Assembly: GCA_009702725.1 (NCBI GenBank)
Contig: WLHM01000018.1
Coordinates: forward strand, 1-10,974
Length of the DNA stretch: 10,974 bases
DNA from: Actinomycetota bacterium
GTDB lineage: Bacteria; Actinomycetota; Actinomycetes; S36-B12
Direction of reading: 5' to 3'
Below the pieces are notes generated by a model. That model was not told where the DNA came from. It worked only from the letters and a program-made list of their open reading frames with translations, and made no database searches. Of this stretch, positions 1 to 7,598 are shown piece by piece. Positions within the stretch are counted from its first letter, which is position 1, and the number at the start of each line of letters is the position of its first letter. The position numbers and the translations under genes are program-made.

Positions 1-1
1 G

Positions 2-958
2 AATGTGCCCTCACTCCTGATTAACAAGGTTTGCCTATCCGGCATTGACGCTATTGCCCTTGCCGACCAGCTGATTCGTGCCGGCGAATTTGACTGCATC
101 GTGGCCGGTGGCATGGAATCAATGACTAACGCTCCGCACCTGCTACTGGGCTCCCGTGAGGGCACCAAGTACGGCGACTGGACCATGGTCGATTCAATGG
201 CCTATGACGCCGTGACCTGTGTATTTGATGAATGCGGAATGGGTGAGAGTACCGAGAAGCACAATGCGCGGTATGACTTAACTCGCGAGGAGCAGGATGC
301 TTTTTCGGCTGCCTCACACCAGCGTGCGGCAGCAGCTCAACAAAAAAATCTTTTCGCTGATGAAATCACCCCCGTGCAGATCAAGCAGCGTAAGGGTGAT
401 CCGATTACATTCAGTGCCGACGAAGGGGTGCGCCCCGACACCACGGTCGAGTCCCTTGCAGGGCTGCGCCCAGCATTTACCAAGGACGGCACGATCACCG
501 CTGGAAGTGCCTCACAAATCTCCGACGGTGCCTGCGCGGTCGTGGTGATGAGTAAGAAGAAGGCCGAAGAACTTGGTCTGACATGGCTCGCTGAGATCGG
601 CAGTCACGGGGTCGTGGCCGGCCCCGACTCGTCATTGCAGGAGCAGCCAGCCAATGCAATCATCAAGGCCTGCCAGCGCGAGGGCATTGCCGTCAGCGAC
701 CTCGATCTACTCGAAATTAACGAGGCATTCGCTGCGGTGGGAGTGGTATCGAGCAAGGCACTGGGGGTTTCCGAAGACATAGTGAACGTCAACGGCGGCG
801 CGATATCCATGGGTCACCCCGTCGGGATGTCAGGTGCCAGAATTGTCCTGCACCTAGCACTTGAGCTGCAGCGACGCGGTGGTGGCACCGGTGCGGCGGC
901 ACTTTGTGGTGGCGGCGGCCAAGGTGATGCCTTGCTCGTGCGCGTGCCTAAGTCCTGA
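2..958 (+). CDS. Acetyl-CoA C-acetyltransferase (thiolase), 5'-truncated by the window edge
   Basis: Thiolase-superfamily enzyme, probably condensing two acetyl-CoA to acetoacetyl-CoA or running the reverse thiolytic reaction in the cytosol. The frame is open to the left edge. The GTG at position 5 is internal, because the preceding codon is coding and family members are about 390 residues long, so about 75-85 N-terminal residues are missing. Numbering visible residues from that GTG, the nucleophilic Cys is residue 10 in NKVCLSGIDAI, followed by VAGGMESMTNAPHLL. The NEAFAAV motif, the catalytic His271 in GHPVGMSGARI and the second active-site Cys301 in LCGGGGQGDA are all present, so the enzyme looks active. 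The next gene, meaB, starts about 27 bp downstream on the same strand, which suggests cotranscription. Sequence alone does not separate a biosynthetic AtoB-like role from a degradative FadA-like one. Confidence 0.93.
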   Translation, partial: NVPSLLINKVCLSGIDAIALADQLIRAGEFDCIVAGGMESMTNAPHLLLGSREGTKYGDWTMVDSMAYDAVTCVFDECGMGESTEKHNARYDLTREEQDAFSAASHQRAAAAQQKNLFADEITPVQIKQRKGDPITFSADEGVRPDTTVESLAGLRPAFTKDGTITAGSASQISDGACAVVVMSKKKAEELGLTWLAEIGSHGVVAGPDSSLQEQPANAIIKACQREGIAVSDLDLLEINEAFAAVGVVSSKALGVSEDIVNVNGGAISMGHPVGMSGARIVLHLALELQRRGGGTGAAALCGGGGQGDALLVRVPKS

Positions 959-985
959 TAGCCCAAGTTGCGAGATGATCAGCAA

Positions 986-1906
986 GTGAGTGTTGCAGAA
1001 TTGATCGCTGGTGCCCAAGCGGGCGAGCAGCGCGACATTGCGCGATTGATTTCTCGCATTGAAGACGGTTCGGCCGATGCCCGCGAAGCCATGCAAGCAC
1101 TGGCTGGGTTCGTCGGGCGTGCGCAGGTAATCGGTATCACCGGGGCACCCGGGGTGGGTAAGTCCACCACCACCTCCGCACTGGTTTCGGCGTTTCGGGC
1201 CCGCGGTAATCGCGTAGCCGTTTTGGCGGTAGACCCATCCTCGCCATTTTCTGGTGGGGCACTCTTAGGTGATCGAATTCGCATGCAGCAACATGCAACC
1301 GATGAGGGCGTATTCATCAGGTCAATGGCCTCCCGCGGGCATCTAGGGGGGTTAGCGGCGACCACCCCGCAGGTAATTCGAGTACTCGATGCCGCAGGTT
1401 TTGATGCGGTGCTTATTGAAACTGTTGGTGTTGGCCAATCAGAAGTAGAGGTCGCCGCGACCGCCGACACTTCCGTCGTGTTAATTGCACCAGGTATGGG
1501 CGACAGTATCCAAGCGGCGAAAGCCGGCATTCTCGAAATTGGCGACATCTTTGTGGTGAATAAGGCCGATCGCGAGGGTGCTGAAACCACGGTCCGAGAA
1601 TTACGGCACATGATTTCACTAGGCCGCCACGAAGGTTGGCGGCCACCGGTGCTTAAGACAGTCGCATCACTTGGCGATGGCATTGACTCCCTGCTCGCTG
1701 CCATTGACGAGCATCGCATTTGGCTTGTCGGCAGTGGGCAAGATAGATCGCGAAAACTTCGCCGGATCAAAGATGAAATCTGCGCGCTGGTAATTGGTGA
1801 GACGAAATCTCGCCTAGCTACGCGCGGTGCCGAGATAGATTCGCTGAGCGAGGCAGTACTTGATGGCGCCATGGACGCCTATGCGGCTGCGGAGCAATTT
1901 AGTTAG
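986..1906 (+). CDS. meaB: Methylmalonyl-CoA mutase-associated GTPase MeaB (ArgK family)
   Basis: G3E-type P-loop GTPase that chaperones adenosylcobalamin-dependent methylmalonyl-CoA mutase, gating cofactor loading and removing damaged cofactor (family knowledge). The P-loop GAPGVGKS is encoded at 1142-1165. It is followed by DPSSPFSGGALLGDRIRMQ, a region with ETVGVGQSEVEVA, and the guanine-specificity motif NKAD. The family-typical SMASRGHLGGLA segment is also present. I prefer the GTG start at 986, giving MSVAELIAGAQAGE, because family N-termini begin about there. A TTG at 968 would add six residues; neither start has a strong Shine-Dalgarno sequence. The product is 306 residues, close to the usual length. 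It follows a thiolase gene by about 27 bp. Its stop overlaps the stop of the convergent rrf2-type gene by 8 bp (1899-1906). The mutase genes are not in the window. Confidence 0.93.
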   Translation: MSVAELIAGAQAGEQRDIARLISRIEDGSADAREAMQALAGFVGRAQVIGITGAPGVGKSTTTSALVSAFRARGNRVAVLAVDPSSPFSGGALLGDRIRMQQHATDEGVFIRSMASRGHLGGLAATTPQVIRVLDAAGFDAVLIETVGVGQSEVEVAATADTSVVLIAPGMGDSIQAAKAGILEIGDIFVVNKADREGAETTVRELRHMISLGRHEGWRPPVLKTVASLGDGIDSLLAAIDEHRIWLVGSGQDRSRKLRRIKDEICALVIGETKSRLATRGAEIDSLSEAVLDGAMDAYAAAEQFS

Positions 1907-2372
1907 TGCGACGCTGCCAGGCACCAGGCTCGGCAAGCAGGCCCGTGACTTCTGCTGGCAATTTGTTTGCGGCCACATCAGCGAGGGTGATGTTCTCCAA
2001 AACGTGGCGCATTGATGCGCGTACGGCAATCCAGACTTCACGTAGGTGCTCGGCTGCCCCAACATATTCAACATCTTCGGGCCGTTGGCCTCGAACGGCG
2101 GCAAGGGGACCGTCAAGTGCGCGGACCACATCGGCGATGGTGACTTGAGTCGGGTCGCGATCTAGTCGGTAGCCGCCGTCGGCGCCACGCTGACTGCCGA
2201 CAATTCCGTATTGGCGTAACTGCCGCAAAATCCCTTCGAGGAATTTCATTGGGATGTCTTGGGCGGTGGCGATGGCCTCGCCCTTGACTAGTCGTTTGGG
2301 GTCATCGGCGTATGACAAGGTGAGTTCAAGTAGTGCGCGCATCCCATAATCTGCCTTGGCTGAAATATGCAC
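1899..2372 (-). CDS. Rrf2-family transcriptional regulator without Fe-S cysteines
   Basis: Winged-helix DNA-binding protein of the Rrf2 family, 157 residues from the chosen start. The N-terminus MHISAKADYGMRALLEL is the family signature. The helix-turn-helix covers roughly residues 26-56 (GEAIATAQDIPMKFLEGILRQL), the wing is SQRGADGGYRL at about 60-70, and the following segment ends in DGPLAAVRGQRPEDVEY. I chose GTG at 2370-2372 over the longer open frame (to 2450) because the family signature begins there and a GAGGA Shine-Dalgarno lies 10 nt upstream; the extra 26 residues look non-homologous. The protein has no cysteine, so it cannot ligate a cluster through the three cysteines used by IscR or NsrR. 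Its effector is unknown. It is divergent from the thioredoxin-TPR gene across a gap of about 60 bp and may control it, itself, or both (inference). Confidence 0.9.
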   Translation of the reverse strand: MHISAKADYGMRALLELTLSYADDPKRLVKGEAIATAQDIPMKFLEGILRQLRQYGIVGSQRGADGGYRLDRDPTQVTIADVVRALDGPLAAVRGQRPEDVEYVGAAEHLREVWIAVRASMRHVLENITLADVAANKLPAEVTGLLAEPGAWQRRTN

Positions 2373-2377
2373 CCGCT

Positions 2378-2383
2378 TAGTGT
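2378..2383 (+). promoter_or_regulatory. Candidate -10 element for the thioredoxin-TPR gene
   Basis: TAGTGT at 2378-2383 lies 16 bp downstream of TTGGCT (2356-2361), fitting the loose actinobacterial housekeeping pattern TTGnnn-(16-18)-TAnnnT. Transcription would start near 2390, about 45 nt before the chosen thioredoxin start. The -35 would lie inside the first codons of the rrf2-type gene. This is pattern matching only. Confidence 0.25.
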
Positions 2384-2406
2384 CCTCGCTGGGGGTCGGG
2401 CAGAGC

Positions 2407-2441
2407 AAGTACCCCCATGGTGGAAGATAGGGGGGTGACTT
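2407..2441. promoter_or_regulatory. Imperfect dyad in the rrf2 / thioredoxin divergent region, possible operator
   Basis: The left arm AAGT-A-CCCCC-AT (2407-2418) is mirrored by AT-A-GGGGGG-TG-ACTT (2427-2441). The arms are G/C-tract inverted repeats with one or two extra bases on the right. The dyad overlaps the Shine-Dalgarno and GTG start of the thioredoxin-TPR gene and lies 35-69 bp upstream of the rrf2-type start. An Rrf2 dimer site in this position would fit autoregulation, but no operator consensus is known to me for this subfamily. Confidence 0.25.
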
Positions 2442-3382
2442 CAACTCCATTTTCTGGCCGCGGTGCTATTGATCTCGGCGCCCTCGCTTCGGCGCGCCAA
2501 AACCAACAGCAGGCCGCCGCAGCCGTGGCTAATGCACCGGCCGGGGTGGTCATTGACGTCACCGAGTCCAGTTTTCAGGCGGCGGTGATCGAGCGCTCAA
2601 TGACCGTGCCAGTGGTACTTGATCTATGGGCCGAGTGGTGTGGGCCGTGCAAGCAGCTGTCGCCGATCTTGGAGAAATTGGCCGCTGAGTATGCCGGTCG
2701 CTGGATCCTTGCCAAAGTAGATGTTGACGCTGAGAAGCGGGTGGCGGCTGCATTCCAGGTTCAGTCAATTCCTTCGGTTTTCGCGGTGATCATGGGGCAG
2801 CCGGTTCCACTTTTCCAAGGCGCTTACCCCGAGGCGCAGATCAGAGCGATCTTGGATGAATTATTGAAGGTGGCCGCCGAGCAGGGGGTGACCGGCACCT
2901 TGACCGATGACCAAGGACAGGTGCCGGATGAGCCGGCGGGTGCGGAAGAAGATGCCGAACCTGCGACCGATCCAAGGTTTGATGCGGCATTCAATGCGAT
3001 CGAAGCCGGTGATTGGGAAAGCGCAGCGGCGGCCTATCAGCTCATTATTGACGCTGATCCAAGTGAGCGAGATGCCATCGCCGGGCTTGCCACGGTCGGC
3101 CTTTATCGTCGTACTGAAGGTGAAGATGAGGGAGCACTGCGGTCGATCGCCGACCAGCCGGATGCAGCGGCTGATGTAGTCGTGCAGTGCGCTACGGCCG
3201 ACTTTGACGCACTCGCTGGGCGTTGGTCACTCGCATTCGATCGGCTCGTTACCTGTGTCAGGGCGTCCAGTGGCCCTGATCGTGAACTGGTTCGGTCGCG
3301 GCTGCTTGAGTTGTTCGTCCTTGCTGGTGAGGACCCAGCGGTTCCGGCTGCGCGCACGGCACTAGCCAACGCGCTTTTCTAG
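2435..3382 (+). CDS. Thioredoxin-domain protein with C-terminal TPR-like region (CnoX/YbbN-like co-chaperone)
   Basis: Cytosolic protein of about 315 residues joining a thioredoxin fold to a C-terminal TPR-like helical region. The N-terminus has a low-complexity Ala/Gln stretch. The thioredoxin domain covers about residues 38-145, with the complete active site WCGPC (Cys69, Cys72) and cis-Pro113 in QSIPS. An acidic Pro/Glu/Asp linker (about 155-179) leads to helical repeats starting at DPRFDAAFNAIEAGDWESAAAAYQ. This layout is that of YbbN/CnoX, which binds unfolding proteins under oxidative stress and hands them to chaperones. Escherichia coli YbbN lacks the normal CxxC, whereas this protein keeps it, so disulfide chemistry is likely. 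I chose GTG 2435 because GGAAG lies 8 nt upstream and the product MTSTPFSGRGAIDLGAL resembles family N-termini. ATG 2417 would add six residues. It is divergent from the Rrf2-type gene and convergent with glgB, 17 bp apart. Confidence 0.88.
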   Translation: MTSTPFSGRGAIDLGALASARQNQQQAAAAVANAPAGVVIDVTESSFQAAVIERSMTVPVVLDLWAEWCGPCKQLSPILEKLAAEYAGRWILAKVDVDAEKRVAAAFQVQSIPSVFAVIMGQPVPLFQGAYPEAQIRAILDELLKVAAEQGVTGTLTDDQGQVPDEPAGAEEDAEPATDPRFDAAFNAIEAGDWESAAAAYQLIIDADPSERDAIAGLATVGLYRRTEGEDEGALRSIADQPDAAADVVVQCATADFDALAGRWSLAFDRLVTCVRASSGPDRELVRSRLLELFVLAGEDPAVPAARTALANALF

Positions 3383-3393
3383 CCTTATTGACT

Positions 3394-3406
3394 CGGTTTT
3401 CAACCG
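3394..3406. terminator. Short hairpin in the thioredoxin/glgB convergent junction
   Basis: CGGTT-TTC-AACCG forms a perfect 5-bp stem between the stop of the thioredoxin-TPR gene (3380-3382) and the end of glgB, overlapping the glgB stop codon (3400-3402). There is no T-tract on either strand, so it is at best a weak bidirectional terminator. Confidence 0.22.
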
Positions 3407-5568
3407 GATCTTGGGTCAAAGCGCAGGTAGATAGCGGCCAATGGTGGCAAAACTATCTGCGCGGACGCCGGGCGACCCTGCCATGGCACGTCAACGGCTT
3501 CTGCCCCGCCAAGATTGCCGACACCGCTTCCGCCATAAACGTCAGCATCGGTGTTGAGTACTTCGGTCCAGATGCCACTTAGCGGTAACCCAATGCGGTA
3601 ATTGACATGAGGGGTGGGGGAGAAGTTCACCGCGCAGGCTAGCGGGCGACCATTTTTATCCCAACGGAGCCAGGTGAAAATATTTCCTTTAGCATCACCG
3701 GCGTCGATCCATTCGAAACCGCCGGGGTCGTCATCGCGTTGCCAAAGTGCAGGGGTTGAGCGGTAGATAACATTTAAGTCCGAAACAGTACGCAGGACTC
3801 CGGCATGTTCCGAAAATTGCAAGAGCGACCAGTCAAGGCTCCGCTGACTCGCCCATTCATCTGACTGCGCAAACTCCGAACCCATGAAGAGGAGTTTCTT
3901 TCCTGGGTGCGTCCACATGTACGATAAGAACGCTCGCAGGTTCGCCAATTGCTGCCAGCGGTCACCGGGCATGCGCCCCACTAAGGAGCCTTTTCCGTGA
4001 ACAACTTCGTCATGCGATATTGGCAGCACAAAGTGCTCGCTATACGCGTAGACCATGGAGAAACTCATTTCTTCATGGTGGTACTGACGGTGTATTGGCT
4101 CATGTTGAATGTAGCCGAGGGCGTCATGCATCCAGCCCATATTCCACTTGAACGCAAACCCTAGTCCGCCTAAGTGGGTTGGTTGGGTGACTCCAGGCCA
4201 GGACGTGGACTCTTCGGCGACCATGATGGCACCGGGTGACCGTTTGTATACGGTCGCATTTACCTCCTGCAGGAACTCAACAGCATCAAGGTTCTCCCGC
4301 CCTCCGAATTGATTGGGCTCCCACTCCCCGGGTTTGCGTGAATAATCGAGATAGAGCATTGAAGCCACTGCATCGACGCGCAGGCCATCGACGTGAAACT
4401 CTTCGAACCAATAAAGTGCATTAGCAACGAGAAAGTTTCGAACTTCAGTGCGGCCGAAGTTAAAGACATACGTGCCCCAGTCTGGGTGCTCGCCACGTCT
4501 TGGGTCTGGGTGTTCATAAAGTGCGGTGCCATCGAAGCGAGCTAGAGCCCACTCATCTTTGGGGAAGTGGGCCGGGACCCAATCAACCAAAACACCAATC
4601 CCGGCTTGATGGAGGCGGTCAATTAGATAGCGAAGGTCATCTGGTGAGCCAAAACGTGAGGTGGGTGCGAAATAGGAAGTAACTTGGTAACCCCAAGATG
4701 GTCCGTATGGGTGCTCGGAGATGGGTAAGAACTCAACATGGGTGAACCCGGTTTCGCTGAGATAGTCAGTTAGTTCGTCGGCAAGTTGGCAATAGCTAAG
4801 TCCAATGCGCCAAGAGCCCAGGTGAACTTCATAAATACTCATCGGAGAGGTGAGTGCATCTGCATTCGCGCGTATTTCTAGCCATGTTGAATCTTGCCAT
4901 TGGTAACTAGATGTGAAAACAACCGAGTTATTGGCGGGTGGAATTTCGGTTGCGAAAGCACATGGGTCCGCTTTTTGGCGCCAAATACCATCGTGTCCTA
5001 AAACCTGGAATTTATAGCGGTTTCCGTCCGTCACACCCGGGACGAATAACTCCCAAATACCAGAAGCCTCCAGGTGGCGCATCGGGTGCGCGACACCGTC
5101 CCAGTAGTTGAAATCACCTATGACTCGGACCCCTCGTGCATTGGGTGCCCAAACGGCGAAGGAGACCCCACACACGGCACCATGCGGGGTTGAGTAACTG
5201 CGGGTGTGTGCGCCGAGCACTTCCCAGAGTTGCTCATGACGACCTTCGCGTATTAGGTGCAAATCGATTTCGCCAAGGGTTGGCAAAAATCGGTACGGGT
5301 CTTCTGCTGGCACGATTTTTTCACCGTACTGAACTTCGATTGAGTAATTAGGCACATCCGACATCGGGATGACCCCGCACCAAACTCCGCGGAATTCATG
5401 ATCTAGTTGGACCGATGAATTATCAGTTATGACGGTTACCGATTCGGCCATCGGGCGTAGTACCCGAACAGTAATTGCTCCTTTGAATTGATGTGGTCCA
5501 AGAATCTCATGCGGGTTTGGGTGCCAACCATCGACAAGCCGATCGAGGTCTTCAGTTGCCACGGGCAT
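3400..5568 (-). CDS. glgB: 1,4-alpha-glucan branching enzyme GlgB (GH13)
   Basis: Cuts alpha-1,4 glucan chains and rejoins the piece in an alpha-1,6 linkage, making branch points in glycogen-like polymer. The product has 722 residues, close to the usual 730. An N1 module begins at HPNPHEILGPH (about 16-26), a CBM48 module follows (about 128-220, with FAVWAPNARGVRVIGDFNYWDG), then the GH13 barrel and a C-terminal beta domain. Catalytic residues are intact: nucleophile Asp399 in GLRVDA, acid/base Glu452 in VAEESTSWPG, and Asp520 in ISHDEVVHG. Their spacing (53 and 121 residues) equals that of the Escherichia coli enzyme. I set the start at ATG 5568 because GAAGGG lies 7 nt upstream; the longer frame to 5634 would run back over the end of glgE. 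The gene follows glgE by 26 bp and almost certainly forms an operon with it. Confidence 0.97.
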   Translation of the reverse strand: MPVATEDLDRLVDGWHPNPHEILGPHQFKGAITVRVLRPMAESVTVITDNSSVQLDHEFRGVWCGVIPMSDVPNYSIEVQYGEKIVPAEDPYRFLPTLGEIDLHLIREGRHEQLWEVLGAHTRSYSTPHGAVCGVSFAVWAPNARGVRVIGDFNYWDGVAHPMRHLEASGIWELFVPGVTDGNRYKFQVLGHDGIWRQKADPCAFATEIPPANNSVVFTSSYQWQDSTWLEIRANADALTSPMSIYEVHLGSWRIGLSYCQLADELTDYLSETGFTHVEFLPISEHPYGPSWGYQVTSYFAPTSRFGSPDDLRYLIDRLHQAGIGVLVDWVPAHFPKDEWALARFDGTALYEHPDPRRGEHPDWGTYVFNFGRTEVRNFLVANALYWFEEFHVDGLRVDAVASMLYLDYSRKPGEWEPNQFGGRENLDAVEFLQEVNATVYKRSPGAIMVAEESTSWPGVTQPTHLGGLGFAFKWNMGWMHDALGYIQHEPIHRQYHHEEMSFSMVYAYSEHFVLPISHDEVVHGKGSLVGRMPGDRWQQLANLRAFLSYMWTHPGKKLLFMGSEFAQSDEWASQRSLDWSLLQFSEHAGVLRTVSDLNVIYRSTPALWQRDDDPGGFEWIDAGDAKGNIFTWLRWDKNGRPLACAVNFSPTPHVNYRIGLPLSGIWTEVLNTDADVYGGSGVGNLGGAEAVDVPWQGRPASAQIVLPPLAAIYLRFDPRSG

Positions 5569-5575
5569 TTTGTTA

Positions 5576-5581
5576 CCCTTC
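5576..5581 (-). promoter_or_regulatory. Ribosome binding site that fixes the glgB start
   Basis: On the minus strand this reads GAAGGG, 7 nt before the ATG at 5568, inside the 26-bp glgE-glgB gap. It supports the short GlgB start over an upstream in-frame start at 5634 within glgE. Confidence 0.6.
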
Positions 5582-5594
5582 GGCGACCCTTTCA

Positions 5595-7589
5595 CTACTG
5601 CCGCACATGCACGATGTGGGCGACCTGCTCCCAAGGGGTTAACCGCACGTAGGCGCTCTGGCCCCAGGTCCAGGAGGTATCGGTTAGCAGGTCATGCGCG
5701 CTGAATAAGGATTGTGGATCAAGCCCGATTGCGGCTAGGTCCCACCACACGGTGGCCTCCTGGGTATGGTGCGGGTCAAGAGTGCACACTACTAACACAG
5801 TGTCGTCGCGATCTTGTTTTGAAAAAGCAATGATATTTGGGTTATCGCACTGGTGGAAACACAGTGAGCGTAAGTCCTGCAAGGCTTTGTGTTCCCTGCG
5901 AATTTTATTGATGAGCGTTAAGAGGGGAGCCAGACTACGGCCCTGCTCTATCGCCGCGTCCCAATCGCGCGGTCGATATTGAAACTTTTCGGTATCGAGA
6001 TACTCCTCGCTACCGGGATGAAGAGCCACGTGTTCATATAACTCGAAACCACTATAAATGCCGTAGGTGGGTGACAGGGTTGAAGCTAGGACGGTGCGAA
6101 TTGCGAAGGCGCCAGGCCCACCGTGCTGTAGATAACTGTGAAGAATGTCTGGCGTGTTCGTGAAAAAATTAGGGCGCATGTAGGCAGCGGCCGGGCCGGC
6201 AATTTCATTCCCGTATTCTTCAAGCTCTTGCTTGCTGTTGCGCCAGGTGAAATAGGTGTAACTCTGCTGGAAGCCGACCTCGGCAAGCGCCTGCATCATT
6301 GGGCGGCTCGTGAATGCCTCGGCCAAGAATATGACATCTGGATTATCTGCATTTATTGACGCTATGAGTCGATCCCAAAACCAGATGGGTTTGGTATGTG
6401 GGTTATCCACCCGGAAGATTCGCACTCCATGTGACATCCAAAATCGGACGATGCGTTCAATTTCGGCGTAAAGACCTTCGGGGTCATTGTCAAAGTTGAG
6501 CGGGTAGATGTCTTGGTATTTCTTGGGTGGATTCTCGGCATAGGCGACCGACCCGTCAGCGCGAGTGGTAAACCACTGCGGGTGAGTCTTAACCCAAGGG
6601 TGGTCCGGTGATGCCTGTAGTGCAAGGTCAAGGGCAATCTCCATGTCAAGTGAGTTGGCAATTGCAACAAATTCATCGAAGTCCGCAATGGTGCCAAGTT
6701 CTGGATGAATCGCATCATGACCGCCTGCGGCCGATCCGATTGCCCAAGGGGATCCAGGGTCTGAGTCAGTTGCTATCAGGTTGTTGTTTGGCCCTTTTCT
6801 ATTTGTGAACCCAATTGGATGTATCGGCGGCAGGTAAACGACATCGAAACCCATTTCAGCGATGGGAGCTAGCCGTTTGGCTGCCGAAGTGAAGGTGCCT
6901 GAGATGGGGGGGTCAAGCAGAGCCCCTTCGCTACGCGCGACAAACTCGTCCCAGGCACCAAAGAGGGCGCGACGCCGTTGCACATTAAGTGGCCACGGAC
7001 CGCTCGTGGTCAATTGCTCGCGGATTGGGGTTTCGTTCATTAAGGCGGTTACTCTGGGGTCGACCGCAGCGGCAAGGCGAACCGCTGGTGGTAGCGAGGT
7101 ATTTCGCATCGCGGTAATCGCGGACATCAAAAGTGTTCTAGTTACGCCCCGCTGGTCGAAGGCAAGCGCTTGGTCCAACAGCAAGGCACCTTCAGTGAAC
7201 TCGAGTTCAATATCTAGTCCGGCGAAAATTTTGATATTTGCACGCCGGAGCCACGTGCGCCAAGGATCACCCCAAGCTTCAATTGTGAAAGTCCAGTGGC
7301 CAATCTCATTCGGGCGGATGATGCCGGCCCAAGTGTCTATGCCAGCAGGATCCAGAAATACCCTTGAGTATTCACTTCCATCTGGACGGTGCAGTACCGC
7401 GGCCAGTCCAAGGGTGTCGTGGCCTTCTCGAAAGCAGGTGGCACGAACCCGAACGGCCTCATCAACTGCCGCCGCGGCAGGGCGACGGCCACTTAGTACG
7501 GATGGGCTGACTTCGGTGATGGCCAATCGGCCCACCAATAGTGGGGGTACGCCAAAAATTGAGGTCGGGTCTTTCGGCGCCGCAGCCAT
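5595..7589 (-). CDS. glgE: Alpha-1,4-glucan:maltose-1-phosphate maltosyltransferase GlgE (GH13_3)
   Basis: Transfers maltosyl units from alpha-maltose 1-phosphate to the non-reducing end of alpha-1,4 glucans, releasing phosphate; this is the chain-building step of the GlgE pathway. The product has 664 residues, near the 675 of Streptomyces coelicolor GlgE. An N-terminal beta domain (about 15-130) and a helical insert precede the GH13 barrel. Visible motifs are YLPPIHPIGFTNRKGPNN (252-269), GGHDAIHPELGT (289-300), and ENPPKKYQDIYPLNFD (352-367), whose Asn353, Lys356 and Tyr358 fit the phosphate-binding site. The nucleophile is Asp395 in FRVDNPHTKP, the acid/base Glu424 in LAEAFT, and Asp481 in NTPDIL. 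These sit one residue off the S. coelicolor positions 394, 423 and 480. No Shine-Dalgarno precedes ATG 7589, so translation may be leaderless. It is first in a tight operon with glgB and divergent from glgP. Confidence 0.97.
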   Translation of the reverse strand: MAAAPKDPTSIFGVPPLLVGRLAITEVSPSVLSGRRPAAAAVDEAVRVRATCFREGHDTLGLAAVLHRPDGSEYSRVFLDPAGIDTWAGIIRPNEIGHWTFTIEAWGDPWRTWLRRANIKIFAGLDIELEFTEGALLLDQALAFDQRGVTRTLLMSAITAMRNTSLPPAVRLAAAVDPRVTALMNETPIREQLTTSGPWPLNVQRRRALFGAWDEFVARSEGALLDPPISGTFTSAAKRLAPIAEMGFDVVYLPPIHPIGFTNRKGPNNNLIATDSDPGSPWAIGSAAGGHDAIHPELGTIADFDEFVAIANSLDMEIALDLALQASPDHPWVKTHPQWFTTRADGSVAYAENPPKKYQDIYPLNFDNDPEGLYAEIERIVRFWMSHGVRIFRVDNPHTKPIWFWDRLIASINADNPDVIFLAEAFTSRPMMQALAEVGFQQSYTYFTWRNSKQELEEYGNEIAGPAAAYMRPNFFTNTPDILHSYLQHGGPGAFAIRTVLASTLSPTYGIYSGFELYEHVALHPGSEEYLDTEKFQYRPRDWDAAIEQGRSLAPLLTLINKIRREHKALQDLRSLCFHQCDNPNIIAFSKQDRDDTVLVVCTLDPHHTQEATVWWDLAAIGLDPQSLFSAHDLLTDTSWTWGQSAYVRLTPWEQVAHIVHVRQ

Positions 7590-7598
7590 AATGGGTTA

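Noticed and set aside
979..1872. 297-codon open frame on the minus strand opposite meaB
   Set aside because: Antisense shadow of a clear GTPase gene; Ser/Ala/Pro/Thr-rich with no family resemblance.
2373..2450. Longer Rrf2 start at 2450
   Set aside because: The family N-terminus begins exactly at GTG 2372, and the extension would cover the divergent gene's start region.
5569..5634. GlgB start 22 codons further upstream (at 5634)
   Set aside because: It would overlap the end of glgE, and the extra residues match nothing in GlgB; ATG 5568 has a proper ribosome binding site.
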